Positions 1 through 9,897 of a stretch of 64,000 nt of DNA are shown in pieces; within the stretch, counting starts at the first letter, position 1, and every line of letters starts with the position of its first letter. The translations under genes and the position numbers were made by a program. Under the pieces are notes generated by a model. It ran no database searches. It had not been told where the DNA came from and worked only from the letters and a program-made list of their open reading frames with translations. Location: the NCBI RefSeq assembly GCF_006171285.1, contig NZ_CP040889.1, positions 2,232,001-2,296,000 of the forward strand, given 5' to 3'. The DNA comes from Leclercia adecarboxylata (GTDB taxonomy: Bacteria > Pseudomonadota > Gammaproteobacteria > Enterobacterales > Enterobacteriaceae).

Positions 1-1163
1 CGCATGCACTGGTGAGTGTGCGGCCACGGCTTATCCAGCCCCGGGAAGAAGTAATCTCCCGGCACCATCAATACCCCACGCTTTTTCAGGCGCTGGTACA
101 GCAGCTCGGTGGTGATGGGTAGATCCTTAAACCACAGCCAGAGGAAAATCGCCCCTTCGGGTTTGTGGATCAGGCAGCGCTCTTCCGGCAGATAGCGGCG
201 GATGGTCGCGATGGTCTCGTGGACGCGCTGATAATAGAACGGCTTAATCACCTCGTTGGACAGGCGCAGCAGGTCGTTGCGCTTAATCATCTCGCACATC
301 ATTGCCGGACCAATCCCGCCAGGGGAGAGGCTGATGATACCGTTCATATTGGTGATGGCGGTGATGATTTTCTCGTTGGCGATGATGATCCCGCAGCGAC
401 TGCCCGGCAGCCCCAGCTTGGACAGGCTCATGCACAGCACAATGTTCGGGTTCCACAGCGGGCGCGCTTCGCTGAAGATGATGCCCGGGAAGGGCACGCC
501 ATAAGCGTTATCAATCACCAGCGGAATACCGTGCTGGTTCGCCAGCGCATCCAGCTTGATCAGCTCTTCATCGGTGATGACGTTGCCGGTCGGGTTGGTT
601 GGGCGCGAGACGCAGATCATCCCGGTCTCTTCGCCAATATGCAGATGCTCAAAATCGACGTGATACTTGAACTGGCCTTCCGGCAACAGCTCAATGTTCG
701 GACGCGCGGAGACGAAAAGATCGTCCTCCAGGCCGGAATCGGCATAGCCGATATACTCCGGCGTCAGCGGGAACAGCACCTTTTTGGTGGTGCCGTCGGC
801 GCGCCGGCCCGCGAAGAGGTTAAATAAGTAGAAAAACGCGCTCTGGCTGCCGTTTGTCAGTGCAATGTTCTGTGGTTCGATCTCCCAGCCGAGGGTGTCG
901 CGCAGCATCTCCGCCAGCGTGGCAAGCAGCTCGGTTTTGCCCTGCGGGCCGTCGTAATTGCACAGCGCATCAGTGGCTTTGCCATTTTCCAGCATATCCG
1001 CGAGGAGCGTCTGAAAATAGGCGTTCATCTCGGGGATTTGTGCCGGATTACCGCCGCCGAGCATGATGGCGCCCGGTGTGCGCAGCCCGTCGTTGAGATC
1101 CTCCATCAGGCGGGTGATGCCTGAATGGCGGGTGAATTTGTCGCCGAAAAGTGAAAAAGTCAT
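1..1163 (-). CDS. avtA: valine--pyruvate aminotransferase AvtA (partial, C-terminus beyond window)
   Basis: PLP-dependent fold-type I aminotransferase that interconverts pyruvate and alanine using valine (transaminase C), in the cytoplasm. Translating the minus strand from the ATG at 1163 gives an open frame of 387 codons that runs off the left edge; the family is about 417 residues, so only the last ~30 are missing. It begins MTFSLFGDKFTRHSG. Visible aminotransferase landmarks are SRPTNPTG, VIDNAYG and the PLP-lysine region SLSKLGLPGSR. The next gene to the right, malS, runs the same way, but about 170 bp and a hairpin separate the two, so they are probably separate units, as in E. coli. Confidence 0.95.
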   Translation of the reverse strand, partial: MTFSLFGDKFTRHSGITRLMEDLNDGLRTPGAIMLGGGNPAQIPEMNAYFQTLLADMLENGKATDALCNYDGPQGKTELLATLAEMLRDTLGWEIEPQNIALTNGSQSAFFYLFNLFAGRRADGTTKKVLFPLTPEYIGYADSGLEDDLFVSARPNIELLPEGQFKYHVDFEHLHIGEETGMICVSRPTNPTGNVITDEELIKLDALANQHGIPLVIDNAYGVPFPGIIFSEARPLWNPNIVLCMSLSKLGLPGSRCGIIIANEKIITAITNMNGIISLSPGGIGPAMMCEMIKRNDLLRLSNEVIKPFYYQRVHETIATIRRYLPEERCLIHKPEGAIFLWLWFKDLPITTELLYQRLKKRGVLMVPGDYFFPGLDKPWPHTHQCM

Positions 1164-1296
1164 AGCAGGTGTTCTGTCGAGCCTATTCTAAGTGTGGCTC
1201 ACCATAACGCTACAACTGCGCGGGTGCAAATCAGCGTCGAAACGAAGAAGGGTGGCTTTGTGTTGCCAGTTTGCCATCAGGTAGCGAATTATCCTG

Positions 1297-1327
1297 TAAC
1301 CCCCTCTCCTGATGGTAGAGGGGGTTA
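1297..1327. terminator. hairpin between malS and avtA
   Basis: A perfect 11-bp inverted repeat (TAACCCCCTCT / AGAGGGGGTTA) with a 9-nt loop lies just past the malS stop codon. The run of T expected after an intrinsic terminator is weak on the minus strand, so it may instead be an mRNA-stabilising hairpin. It is placed where malS transcription should end. Confidence 0.5.
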
Positions 1328-1337
1328 TCGATGACGA

Positions 1338-3368
1338 TCAGCGATTGCCCGCCCACACCACCATCACCTTATCGCCCTGATGCTCACGCACAAAGCCGTA
1401 GCCCTGCGGCATCGTCAGCGTGGTTTGTGTGCCTGCGCCCACCGCCGGATGGCGGGCCCGGAACTGGCCGAGCCTTTGCCAGTGGGCGACGGTTTCTGCC
1501 TGCGAACCGCTGATATCCTGCCAGTTCATGTCCGAGCGCGTACCCTGTAAGGGGTCGGAGCCCGTTGGGCCAAAGGGTCTTGCTGATTCATCCCCGTAAT
1601 AGATCTGCACACTACCCGGCGCCAGTAACAGCAGCTCGGCCGCACGCTGGTCGCCCTCGCGGAACAGGCGGGTATCGTGGGAGGAGAGGTAGCTCAGGAC
1701 GTTAAAGCTCTGCAGCTTCTCTGCCATCTGCTGCCAGGTGAGGTCCATACTGGACAGGCAATCCACCGCTTTGGCCGCCTGCTCCTGATAATCAAAATTG
1801 ATCATCGCATCGAAGCCATGACGGTAGTAATCGCTCTGCATTACCCCGTGCCCCCAGGATTCACCGGTCATCCAGAACGGCGCATCGTCGAGTTTTTTAT
1901 CCGGGTTGGCCGCTTTCCATGCCTTTAGCGCCTCACTGGCCCGATCCTTCAGCTGCTGCCAGCCGGCCAGCTCAACGTGCTTCGCGGTATCGACCCGGAA
2001 ACCGTCAATACCGTATTCACGCACCCATTGGCTCAGCCAGTGGGTAAGGTAATCCCTGGGCGTGTAGCCGTCGATGGCTTTTGCACCGGTATCAGGTTTA
2101 TGGCGATAGAAATTCGGCAGGCCCGATGGGGTGGTGGATTCCGTTTTCAGATCCGGCAGGAAGGCCAGCGACATGGTCAGATCGTCAAAGCCGGGGTTGT
2201 CGTAATCGCCAATGTCGGTGCGCACCCACTTCTTGCCCCACCACTTTTCCCAGCCCGCTTTATCGCTGAAGTTGATGTAGTCGTTAAAGCTGTGCCAGCT
2301 CTGTCCGGCGGCCGGTTTCCAGTCGGTCCAGCGTTCACCGAGGGTTTTCTTCAGCTCGTCGCCCTGCAGATAGAGGGCACCGAACTGATACTCCTGCATG
2401 TCTGCCAGCGTCGCATAACCGGTGTGGTTCATCACCACGTCAAACAGGATACGGATCCCCCGGCGATGGGCTTCATCCACCAGCTTGCGTAAATCGTCCT
2501 CGGTGCCCATGTTGGCATCGAGCCGGGTCCAGTCCTGGGTGTAGTAACCGTGATAGGCGTAATGGGGGAAATCCCCCTTTGTGCCGCCGCCGACCCAGCC
2601 GTGGATCTGCTCCAGCGGGGAGCTGATCCACAGGGCGTTAACCCCGAGCTGTTGCAGGTAATCCAGCTTGCTGGTGAGCCCTTTCAGATCGCCGCCATGG
2701 AAGGTGCCGATCTCCTGCATGCCGTCCTTATGGCGTCCATAACTATTGTCGTTAGACGGGTCGCCATTCTCAAACCGGTCGGTAAGGACAAAATAGACGG
2801 TGGCGTTTTGCCAGCTGAACGGGGCAGGCTTGTCTGTCTCTGCACGCTCGAGTAACAGCAGGCCGTTGCTGCCCGGTGCAGGTTGCAGGGTGATTTTGCC
2901 CTGCTGCACGGTGGCGGTCTGTTTGCTGTAGAAATCCCGCACCACGCTCCCTTCCGGGAAGGTATTGCCGACGTCGAGCGTTAAGGGTTTGCCATCCCAT
3001 TTGGGGCACTGGCGAACCACCGAGGTCACCGCTTTTTCGCTTGTGCTGGCGACGGTCAACATCAGCGTTGGCGTGCCGGAACGGGTATCAATCCGTGCCT
3101 GATAATCACCATCGCGGAAGATGCGCCACTGCACCGGATCGCCTTCGCACGGCTTCAGGGACATCATCTCGTTGAGTTTAATGGCGTTTGTGGGCTGCCA
3201 GCACGCCTTGTCAAGATTCAGCGTGAGCGGCCGGGTACCCTTCGTCAGCTTTGCCTGTGACGTGAAAATCCCCGAACCTTCAGCGGTAAAGGCCAGAAAA
3301 CCCGGGACGGACCAGTCGGCGCTGGCTATTGCAGGCAAGAACAGAAGAGCGAGAGCAGAACGTTTCAT
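1338..3368 (-). CDS. malS: periplasmic alpha-amylase MalS
   Basis: Secreted glycoside hydrolase family 13 enzyme that cuts linear maltodextrins in the periplasm, releasing mainly maltohexaose for the maltose system. The 676 residues equal the E. coli protein. A signal peptide occupies about residues 1-17 (cleavage after AIASA). GH13 landmarks are DVVMNH at 310-315, the nucleophile D460 in GFRVDTAKH, the acid/base E503 in GESWGHG and the conserved H564-D565 pair. Cysteines at 56, 74, 121 and 537 could form periplasmic disulfides. MalT-like boxes and a CRP-like site lie upstream, in line with a maltose-regulon gene. Confidence 0.97.
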   Translation of the reverse strand: MKRSALALLFLPAIASADWSVPGFLAFTAEGSGIFTSQAKLTKGTRPLTLNLDKACWQPTNAIKLNEMMSLKPCEGDPVQWRIFRDGDYQARIDTRSGTPTLMLTVASTSEKAVTSVVRQCPKWDGKPLTLDVGNTFPEGSVVRDFYSKQTATVQQGKITLQPAPGSNGLLLLERAETDKPAPFSWQNATVYFVLTDRFENGDPSNDNSYGRHKDGMQEIGTFHGGDLKGLTSKLDYLQQLGVNALWISSPLEQIHGWVGGGTKGDFPHYAYHGYYTQDWTRLDANMGTEDDLRKLVDEAHRRGIRILFDVVMNHTGYATLADMQEYQFGALYLQGDELKKTLGERWTDWKPAAGQSWHSFNDYINFSDKAGWEKWWGKKWVRTDIGDYDNPGFDDLTMSLAFLPDLKTESTTPSGLPNFYRHKPDTGAKAIDGYTPRDYLTHWLSQWVREYGIDGFRVDTAKHVELAGWQQLKDRASEALKAWKAANPDKKLDDAPFWMTGESWGHGVMQSDYYRHGFDAMINFDYQEQAAKAVDCLSSMDLTWQQMAEKLQSFNVLSYLSSHDTRLFREGDQRAAELLLLAPGSVQIYYGDESARPFGPTGSDPLQGTRSDMNWQDISGSQAETVAHWQRLGQFRARHPAVGAGTQTTLTMPQGYGFVREHQGDKVMVVWAGNR

Positions 3369-3423
3369 ACCATTTTCCTGTCACAGCATTTTGCTCAGTT
3401 TGCCATCTATTTTAGTGGGCAGA

Positions 3424-3455
3424 CTCATCCCCTGGCACTAACGCGCAGGGAGGAG
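3424..3455 (-). promoter_or_regulatory. candidate MalT boxes upstream of malS
   Basis: MalT recognises a degenerate decamer close to GGGGA(T/G)GAGG. The minus strand at 3424-3432 reads GGGGATGAG, and the plus strand at 3448-3455 reads GGGAGGAG. They lie 56-90 bp upstream of the malS start, in opposite orientations. The assignment rests on the match and on known MalT control of malS in E. coli. Confidence 0.5.
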
Positions 3456-3462
3456 CAAAGAG

Positions 3463-3478
3463 GGTGAGTGATCTCACG
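3463..3478. promoter_or_regulatory. candidate CRP site in the malS-bax intergenic region
   Basis: GGTGA-N6-TCACG matches the CRP pattern TGTGA-N6-TCACA at eight of ten defined positions. It lies about 100 bp upstream of malS and next to the MalT-like boxes, a common arrangement in mal promoters. The rest of the 313-bp malS-bax gap holds an extended -10-like TGCTAGGAT at 3604-3612 that could serve bax. Confidence 0.4.
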
Positions 3479-3681
3479 CTAAATACGCAGATTAACTGCG
3501 ATATTGAGCACATTTTGATGAAAATGATGCTTAAGCGAGCGAATTTCAGGTGACAGGGTTTCGGATTTGGACTATTTATTTGGATGCTCTTCTCGACTAT
3601 TTTTGCTAGGATCTGAGATTCGCCTCTCATTTTACGAAAAAAATAAGGTGTTGGAATGTTTCTATCCGACCAGGAGACCTA

Positions 3682-4506
3682 ATGATATCGACTCCCATTC
3701 GACGATATGGGGCCGCGATACTCATGTTACTCACCATGGCAATTTCTGGTGAGGTGCTTGCGAAGACGCACACGGATACAACGAGTAAGAAAGCCCACGT
3801 CATAAAGACGACAAGTAGTAAGGTTAGCAGTAAACAAGAGTATTCTCGCAATAGTGCAAAGAGTAGTTCACTTCCTGATTTGCGAAAATACCCTTCCGGG
3901 ACACCAAGGAAAAAAGCGTTTCTCCGGACGGTAATGCCTTACATAACAAGTCAAAATGCCGCGATTACTGCGGATCGTAATTGGTTGATCTCCAAACAGT
4001 ACGATAGCCGCTGGTCGCCATCAGAACGCACGCGTCTGAAAGAAATATCAAAACGCTATAAGGTGAGCTGGAACGGAAACACGCGTCGTGTGCCGTGGAA
4101 CTCACTGTTAGAGCGCGTAGATATTATTCCAGGCAGCATGGTCGCAACGATGGCTGCAGCCGAAAGTGGCTGGGGCACCTCGAAGCTCGCACGCAGTAAT
4201 AACAACCTCTTCGGCATGAAATGTGCGAAAGGTCGTTGTAACAATGCGCCGGGCAAAGTGAAAGGCTACTCACAGTTTGAATCGGTAAAAGATTCCGTGA
4301 GTGCGTATGTTGTGAACCTGAACACGCACCCCGCTTACAAATCCTTCCGTAAGTCTCGTGCGCAGCTGCGTAAAGCAGACCAGGAAGTGACGGCGAGCAA
4401 CATGATCCATAAGCTGAAAGGTTACTCAACCCAGGGCCAGCGCTATAACAACTATCTGTTTGCGATGTACCAGGATAACCAGCGCTTAATTGCCGCACAT
4501 ATGTAA
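3682..4506 (+). CDS. bax: Bax protein, glucosaminidase-domain family
   Basis: Bax of E. coli is an ATP-independent protein of the mannosyl-glycoprotein endo-beta-N-acetylglucosaminidase-like fold, probably acting on peptidoglycan; its physiological role is not settled. The 274-residue product starts with a signal-like segment ending near EVLAK (about residue 27). A Ser/Lys/Thr-rich low-complexity stretch covers about residues 28-70, and then comes the glucosaminidase domain with the acidic motif AAAESGWGTSKLA and NNLFGMKC. The start is supported by AGGAG at 3672-3676. It stands between malS and xylR, as in E. coli, and is followed by a strong shared terminator. Confidence 0.93.
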   Translation: MISTPIRRYGAAILMLLTMAISGEVLAKTHTDTTSKKAHVIKTTSSKVSSKQEYSRNSAKSSSLPDLRKYPSGTPRKKAFLRTVMPYITSQNAAITADRNWLISKQYDSRWSPSERTRLKEISKRYKVSWNGNTRRVPWNSLLERVDIIPGSMVATMAAAESGWGTSKLARSNNNLFGMKCAKGRCNNAPGKVKGYSQFESVKDSVSAYVVNLNTHPAYKSFRKSRAQLRKADQEVTASNMIHKLKGYSTQGQRYNNYLFAMYQDNQRLIAAHM

Positions 4507-4510
4507 TCGT

Positions 4511-4544
4511 AAAAAAGGCCTTCCATCCGGAAGGCCTTTTTTTA
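4511..4544. terminator. bidirectional terminator between bax and xylR
   Basis: A 10-bp stem AAGGCCTTCC / GGAAGGCCTT has a 4-nt loop. It is flanked by A6 on the left and T7 on the right, so it can terminate both bax (plus) and xylR (minus). The right arm's T run touches the xylR stop codon. Confidence 0.85.
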
Positions 4545-5720
4545 TATCAGCACTTCACTGTAGCGGTCGCGATACTCTTTCGGCGTGGTGTCATACTCTT
4601 TTTTAAACACCGAATAGAAATACTGCAGCGATGGATAACCGCACATCTGTGAAATCTCGTTAATAGACAGCGACGTCGAAATCAGCAGGCTGCGGGCTTT
4701 CTCCAGTTTCTCCGCATGAATAACCGCATGAATCGTCTCCCCCACCTCTTCTTTAAAGCGCTTCTCCAGGTTTGAACGAGAAATGCCTACCGCATCCAGC
4801 ACCTGATCCACTTTGATGCCTTTGCAGGCGTGGTTACGAATGTAATGCATCGCCTGAATGACGGCCGGATCGTTCAGCGAACGGTAATCGGTTGAGCGCC
4901 GCTCCACAACGCGGACCGGCGGCACCAGCAGACGCTGCAGAGGCAGATTTTCGTTATCCAGCAGTCGGTGCAGCAGCTTGGCTGCCTGATAGCCCATCTG
5001 ACGTGTTCCCTGGGCTACGGACGACAGCGCCACGCGTGACAGGTAGCGGGTGAGCTCTTCATTATCGATCCCAATGACGCACAGCTTTTCCGGCACCGGG
5101 ATATGCAGATGTTCGCATACCTGCAGCACGTGACGGGCACGGGCATCGGTCACGGCGATAATACCGGTCTGCGGCGGCAGGGTTTGCAGCCAGTCGGCGA
5201 GACGATTCTGCGCGTGTTGCCAGTTTTCCGGTGCCGTTTCCAGCCCCTGATAAACCACGCCGCGATACTTCTCCTTTGCCACCAGCTGGCAGAAGGCATA
5301 CTCCCGTTCCGCAGCCCAGCGTTTACCGCTGGACGCGGGCAGGCCATAAAAGGCGAAGCGGTGAACCCCTTTTTCTTTGAGATGAAGAAACGCGCTCTCT
5401 ACCAGGGCGTGGTTGTCGGTCGCGATATAGTGAACGGCAGGGTAGTTATCCGGCTTGTGGTAAGAGCCGCCGACGCCGACGATGGGGACGTCGACATCGA
5501 CCAGCATTTGCTGGATAACGGCGTCGTCAAAATCCGCAATGACGCCGTCACCCAGCCAGTCTTTGATATTTTCGATTCGCGTGCGGAAATCTTCTTCGAC
5601 GAAAATATCCCACTCGGATTGCGACGCCTGCAAATATTCTCCAACGCCTTCGACTACCTGGCGGTCGTAAGCTTTGTTGGCATTGAATAACAACGTAATG
5701 CGGTGACGCTTCTCAAACAT
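4542..5720 (-). CDS. xylR: D-xylose operon activator XylR (AraC family)
   Basis: Xylose-responsive activator of the divergent xylFGH and xylAB promoters. The 392 residues equal E. coli XylR. The N-terminal ~280 residues form a periplasmic-binding-protein/LacI-like sensor that binds D-xylose. The C-terminal ~100 residues are an AraC DNA-binding domain with two helix-turn-helix units: the first around VDQVLDAVGISRSNLE, the second around SINEISQMCGYPSLQYF. It lies 42 bp downstream of xylH on the same strand, so it may be partly read through from the importer operon; E. coli also has a weak promoter of its own there. Confidence 0.97.
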   Translation of the reverse strand: MFEKRHRITLLFNANKAYDRQVVEGVGEYLQASQSEWDIFVEEDFRTRIENIKDWLGDGVIADFDDAVIQQMLVDVDVPIVGVGGSYHKPDNYPAVHYIATDNHALVESAFLHLKEKGVHRFAFYGLPASSGKRWAAEREYAFCQLVAKEKYRGVVYQGLETAPENWQHAQNRLADWLQTLPPQTGIIAVTDARARHVLQVCEHLHIPVPEKLCVIGIDNEELTRYLSRVALSSVAQGTRQMGYQAAKLLHRLLDNENLPLQRLLVPPVRVVERRSTDYRSLNDPAVIQAMHYIRNHACKGIKVDQVLDAVGISRSNLEKRFKEEVGETIHAVIHAEKLEKARSLLISTSLSINEISQMCGYPSLQYFYSVFKKEYDTTPKEYRDRYSEVLI

Positions 5721-5762
5721 GGCGCTATTTTTCCAGAATCAGTGACAGATGATAGGGCATCC

Positions 5763-6944
5763 TCAGGCGCGCCGTTTGGTTGCGGAATCCATCCATACCG
5801 CCAGCAGCAAAATGGCACCCTTGACGATATATTGCCAGAATGTCGGGACGTCCATCATACTCATTCCGTTATCCAGCGACGCCATTATAAATGCCCCCAT
5901 GACCGCCCCGGCGACGCTGCCGATCCCCCCGGCAAGACTGGTTCCGCCGATGACGCAGGCGGCGATGGCGTCGAGTTCGGCAATATTCCCTGCAGACGGT
6001 GAACCCGCACCCAGACGCGAGCTTAAGATCAGACCCGCCACGGCAACCATCAGGCCATTGATAGCAAAGACAGCCAGCTTGGTGCGTTCAACATTGATAC
6101 CGGACAGACGTGCGGCTTCGAGGTTGCCCCCAATGGCATAGATCCGACGACCAAAGGCGGTGCGGGTAGCCATAAACATCCCCGCCAGCAGCAGCAGAAC
6201 CAGTAGCAGCACCGGGGTCGGCACGCCACGGTAGTCGTTCAGCAGCCAGATCGCCCCAAGAACAATCACCGCCGTTAACGCCTGACGCCCGACGACAGAG
6301 GTGGAAGGGGTGGTGGCTAAACCTAACGTCTGACGGCGCATTCTGCCGCGCCACTGCCAGGCGACAAATGCCATCAGGCCAATCGCGCCCAGGGTAAAAC
6401 CGACGCCGCCGGAGAGATAACTCTGACCAATCTGCGACATGGATGCGCTGGTAGGAGAGACGGTGGTACCGTTGGTGATGCCGATCAGGATGCCGCGGAA
6501 GGCCAGCATCCCCGCCAGCGTGACGATAAACGACGGCACCTTGCGGTAGGCCACCCACCAGCCGTTCCAGGTGCCGAGCAGTAAACCAAGCAGCAAGGTG
6601 ACTACGATAGTCAGCGGTAGCGGCCAGCCCAGCCAGACGTCGAAAATCGCCGCCACGCCGCCAAGCAAGCCCATCATCGAGCCCACGGAGAGGTCGATTT
6701 CCGCAGAGATAATTACAAACACCATCCCGACCGCCAGAATGCCGGTAATGGCGGTCTGGCGGAGCAGGTTGGAGACGTTACGCGCGCTGAGGTAAGAGCC
6801 ATCGGTCATCCAGGTGAAGAACAGCATGATCGCCACAATGGCGGCAATCATGACGAATACCTGCAGATTGAGCGATTTCAGCCCGGAAAACAGGCCCGGC
6901 GCGGGTGCCGTAACCTTTAACTCAGAGGGGTTGCTTTTCGACAT
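5763..6944 (-). CDS. xylH: D-xylose ABC transporter permease XylH
   Basis: Membrane component of the high-affinity xylose importer (CUT2 family, BPD_transp_2 domain). Its 393 residues equal the E. coli protein and contain about ten hydrophobic segments, beginning near [17 protein letters not shown] (about residue 28). The conserved permease signature [15 protein letters not shown], which couples to the ATPase, lies near residues 280-294. The start overlaps the end of xylG by 23 bp, so the two are probably translationally coupled. It works with XylF and XylG. Confidence 0.96.
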   Translation of the reverse strand: MSKSNPSELKVTAPAPGLFSGLKSLNLQVFVMIAAIVAIMLFFTWMTDGSYLSARNVSNLLRQTAITGILAVGMVFVIISAEIDLSVGSMMGLLGGVAAIFDVWLGWPLPLTIVVTLLLGLLLGTWNGWWVAYRKVPSFIVTLAGMLAFRGILIGITNGTTVSPTSASMSQIGQSYLSGGVGFTLGAIGLMAFVAWQWRGRMRRQTLGLATTPSTSVVGRQALTAVIVLGAIWLLNDYRGVPTPVLLLVLLLLAGMFMATRTAFGRRIYAIGGNLEAARLSGINVERTKLAVFAINGLMVAVAGLILSSRLGAGSPSAGNIAELDAIAACVIGGTSLAGGIGSVAGAVMGAFIMASLDNGMSMMDVPTFWQYIVKGAILLLAVWMDSATKRRA

Positions 6945-8463
6945 GGCGTTCGCTCCTTAGTGCGGCTTCCATCACCTGTTCCTGCGTCAGGTTCTGGTTT
7001 ATCAGGTTGGCTTTCAGTTTTCCTTCGTGCATCACCAGTACCCGGTCGCTCAGACCCAGCACTTCGGGCAGCTCCGAGGAGATGACAATCACGGCGATAC
7101 CCTGCTGGACCAGCTGGTTGATCAGCTTATAGATTTCATATTTGGCACCGATATCGATCCCGCGGGTGGGTTCATCGAGGATCAGGATGCGCGGGTTGAG
7201 CAGCAGGCAGCGGGCGAGGATCGCCTTCTGCTGATTACCGCCGCTCAGACGCCCAATCGCCAGCTCCGGCGAGGACGTTTTGACTTTCAGCCGCTGTAAA
7301 GACTGCAGAATGCAGTGTTGTTCCGCAGCGTCATCGAGGCTGCTCAACTTGCCGCTGAACTGATCTAAGGCGGCAAGGGTGATATTTTTGCCCACCGCCA
7401 TGACCGGCACGATGCCATCTTTTTTCCTGTCTTCCGGCACCATCGCGATCCCCTGGGCAATGGCCTGCTGACAGTTTTTAATCTCAACCGGCTTGCCATC
7501 AATAAAGATGCTGCCTTCCCAGCGACCGGGCCAGACGCCGAACAGGCACTGTACGGCCTCGGTGCGTCCGGCACCGACCAGCCCGGCCACGCCAAGGATT
7601 TCCCCGCGATGCAGCGAGAAGGAGACGTCATTCACCCGTTTGATATGGCGGTTCACCGGATGCCAGGCGGTAAGATGCTCCACGCGCAGCACCTCTTCCC
7701 CCAGGGTATGGGGTTCGTTCGGGTAGAGCGCGGTCAGCTCACGTCCCACCATCATGGTGATAATGTCGTCCTCGCTCATCCCCTGCGCTTCGCGGGTGCC
7801 GATATGCTGCCCGTCGCGAATGACGCACACCGTGTCCGAAATCGCTTTCACTTCGTTGAGCTTGTGGGAGATATAGATGCAGGCAATCCCGTGGTGTTGC
7901 AGGTCACGAATGATGTCCAGCAATACCGCGGTTTCCTGTTCCGTCAGCGAGGCTGTCGGCTCATCGAGGATCAGCAGGCGCACCTGCTTATTCAGCGCTT
8001 TGGCGATCTCCACCAGCTGCTGCTGCCCCAGGCCTAAATCGCCCACCCGGGTATCGGGGGAGATCGCCAGGCTCACCTGCGCCAGCAGCTTTTCACAGCG
8101 CAGGGTCATGGTGTCGTAATCCAGCACGCCATGACGGGCGATCTCCGCGCCGAGGAAGATATTCTCCAGCACGGTCAGATGCTTCACCAGCGCCAGCTCC
8201 TGGTGAATGATGGCGATCCCTTTGCGCTCGGTGTCGCGAATGTGCGTGGCCTGCAGCGTTTCGCCAGCAAAAACAATCTCACCCTCGTAGCTGCCGTGAG
8301 GATAGATGCCGCACAGCACCTTCATTAGGGTGGATTTGCCCGAGCCATTTTCGCCGCACAGCGACACGATCTCGCCGGGGTTTAAGCGCAGGCTGACGTT
8401 GTCGACGGCTTTCACCGCGCCAAACGCTTTGGTGATACTTTTCATTTCAAGTAAATAAGACAT
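6922..8463 (-). CDS. xylG: D-xylose ABC transporter ATP-binding protein XylG
   Basis: Tandem ATPase (513 residues) that powers the XylFGH importer at the inner face of the membrane. The first nucleotide-binding domain has Walker A GENGSGKS (about residues 38-45) and Walker [11 protein letters not shown]. Its ABC signature is degenerate, reading LGLGQQQ. The second domain carries the canonical signature LSGGNQQK and Walker [11 protein letters not shown]. This pairing is usual for CUT2 sugar ATPases. It is separated from xylF by 70 bp and overlaps xylH. Confidence 0.97.
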   Translation of the reverse strand: MSYLLEMKSITKAFGAVKAVDNVSLRLNPGEIVSLCGENGSGKSTLMKVLCGIYPHGSYEGEIVFAGETLQATHIRDTERKGIAIIHQELALVKHLTVLENIFLGAEIARHGVLDYDTMTLRCEKLLAQVSLAISPDTRVGDLGLGQQQLVEIAKALNKQVRLLILDEPTASLTEQETAVLLDIIRDLQHHGIACIYISHKLNEVKAISDTVCVIRDGQHIGTREAQGMSEDDIITMMVGRELTALYPNEPHTLGEEVLRVEHLTAWHPVNRHIKRVNDVSFSLHRGEILGVAGLVGAGRTEAVQCLFGVWPGRWEGSIFIDGKPVEIKNCQQAIAQGIAMVPEDRKKDGIVPVMAVGKNITLAALDQFSGKLSSLDDAAEQHCILQSLQRLKVKTSSPELAIGRLSGGNQQKAILARCLLLNPRILILDEPTRGIDIGAKYEIYKLINQLVQQGIAVIVISSELPEVLGLSDRVLVMHEGKLKANLINQNLTQEQVMEAALRSERHVEKQPL

Positions 8464-8533
8464 AACTGCCCCGCATGACCCGGTGAAAACGGTACAAGTC
8501 GATGCGCCCCCGCAAGGCAGGGGCGATAATGGA

Positions 8534-9526
8534 TTACAGTTCGCTCTTTTTGTGGAAACCGTCTTTCACAACGGTGGCGTCAATATTCTCTTTATTGACT
8601 TCGATAGGGGTGAGCAGACGGGATGGTACATCCTTCAGGCCATTGTTTAAGCTGGCGTCTGCTTTAGGCTGTTGGCCATTGCCCAGCTCAACGGCAATTT
8701 CCGCCGCGGTGGTGGCAAGTTCGGTGATCGGCTTATACACGGTCATGGTCTGGGTGCCCGCCACGATGCGTTTCACCCCGGCCAGGTCTGCATCCTGCCC
8801 GGAGATCGCCACTTTTCCGGCCAGCCCTTGGGCGCTGAGTGCCTGAATGGCGCCGCCAGCGGTTGCATCGTTAGAAGCCACCACGGCATCGATTTTGTTA
8901 TTGTTAGCTGTTAAGGCGTTTTCCATAATTTTCAACGCGTTTTCAGGTAACCAGCCGTCCGCCCACTGGTCGCCAACGATCTTGATTTTGCCCTCATCAA
9001 CATAGGGCTTCAGCACCTTCATCTGTCCGGCGCGGAAGAGTTTGGCGTTGTTATCTACCGGCGAGCCGCCCATCAGGAAGTAATTACCCTGCGGCACTTT
9101 TGCGACCAGGCTTTGCGCCTGTAATTCACCGACTTTTTCATTGTCGAAGGAAATATAATAATCGATATCCGCATTATTAATCATGCGGTCATAGGCCAGC
9201 ACTTTAATGCCTTCTTGTTTGGCCTCTTTTACCACGTTACTTAAAACCTGGCCGTTATAGGGAATAATAACCAGCACATCGACGCCACGGTTTATCATAT
9301 TTTCGATTTGCGACATCTGCGTTTCTTCATTGCCATTGGCAGATTGTACAAAAACTTTTGCACCTAATGCCTCTGCCTTATTGACAAAAATATCGCGATC
9401 TTTTTGCCAGCGCTCCAGACGGAGGTCATCAATCGCCATGCCGATTTTTACTTCTTTTGCATGACTCGCCGTACTCGCCAGCAGCAGCGATGCACAAAGA
9501 GTGAGGCACAGGTTCTTTATCTTCAT
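8534..9526 (-). CDS. xylF: D-xylose-binding periplasmic protein XylF
   Basis: Periplasmic receptor that delivers D-xylose to XylGH. I placed the start at the ATG at 9526 ([10 protein letters not shown]), which gives 330 residues, the E. coli length. It opens directly into a signal peptide cleaved after ASHA (about residue 23) and is preceded by an AAAGG ribosome site. A longer in-frame reading exists upstream but has no signal-peptide logic. The mature protein has the type I periplasmic-binding fold (Peripla_BP_4) with motifs such as [15 protein letters not shown]. First gene of xylFGH; divergent from xylA. Confidence 0.97.
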   Translation of the reverse strand: MKIKNLCLTLCASLLLASTASHAKEVKIGMAIDDLRLERWQKDRDIFVNKAEALGAKVFVQSANGNEETQMSQIENMINRGVDVLVIIPYNGQVLSNVVKEAKQEGIKVLAYDRMINNADIDYYISFDNEKVGELQAQSLVAKVPQGNYFLMGGSPVDNNAKLFRAGQMKVLKPYVDEGKIKIVGDQWADGWLPENALKIMENALTANNNKIDAVVASNDATAGGAIQALSAQGLAGKVAISGQDADLAGVKRIVAGTQTMTVYKPITELATTAAEIAVELGNGQQPKADASLNNGLKDVPSRLLTPIEVNKENIDATVVKDGFHKKSEL

Positions 9527-9767
9527 AATTGTATTGCCTTTTTGTAGGGTTAGGTTGCTGAGATAAAAGAAACAATCATTGCAAGAGACGTAGCAAATTC
9601 TTAACGGGGAATGGCAGGCTGGCAATTACAGATTTTTATCTTCTCGTTATGATATTTGGTTTATTTTCGAATTTATGACCGCGATCGAATTTTAAATTAC
9701 ATAACTTCTTAATTACACATGATTATGGAATTTGCGCTGTGAAATTCGTTTGTCTACAAATTGATTT

Positions 9768-9783
9768 TGCGAGCCAGCGCACG
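9768..9783. promoter_or_regulatory. candidate CRP site between xylF and xylA
   Basis: TGCGA-N6-GCACG lies in the 371-bp divergent gap. The equivalent E. coli stretch, as I recall it, differs by only a few bases and contains the single CRP site that serves both xyl promoters. Here it is about 130 bp upstream of the xylA start and 240 bp upstream of the xylF start. Confidence 0.55.
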
Positions 9784-9805
9784 TTTGTGCATTCTCTCAA
9801 TAGCA

Positions 9806-9832
9806 GTGTGAAATAACGTAATTGAGCAACCT
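9806..9832 (+). promoter_or_regulatory. XylR operator region of the xylA promoter
   Basis: The stretch containing GAAATAACGTAATTGAGCAA (9810-9829) differs by one base, from memory, from the xylA-side XylR-binding sequence of E. coli. The second half of the E. coli operator is not well conserved here; it is replaced by ATCACTATTCACTATTACT. Start and end are approximate. Confidence 0.5.
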
Positions 9833-9897
9833 GCGATCACTATTCACTATTACTCCAGTATCTACTTTTCGCCGCACCCCTTATTATGGAGCTCAAT

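Noticed and set aside
165..827. 220-codon plus-strand frame at the left edge
   Set aside because: Antisense to the clear avtA coding sequence on the minus strand.
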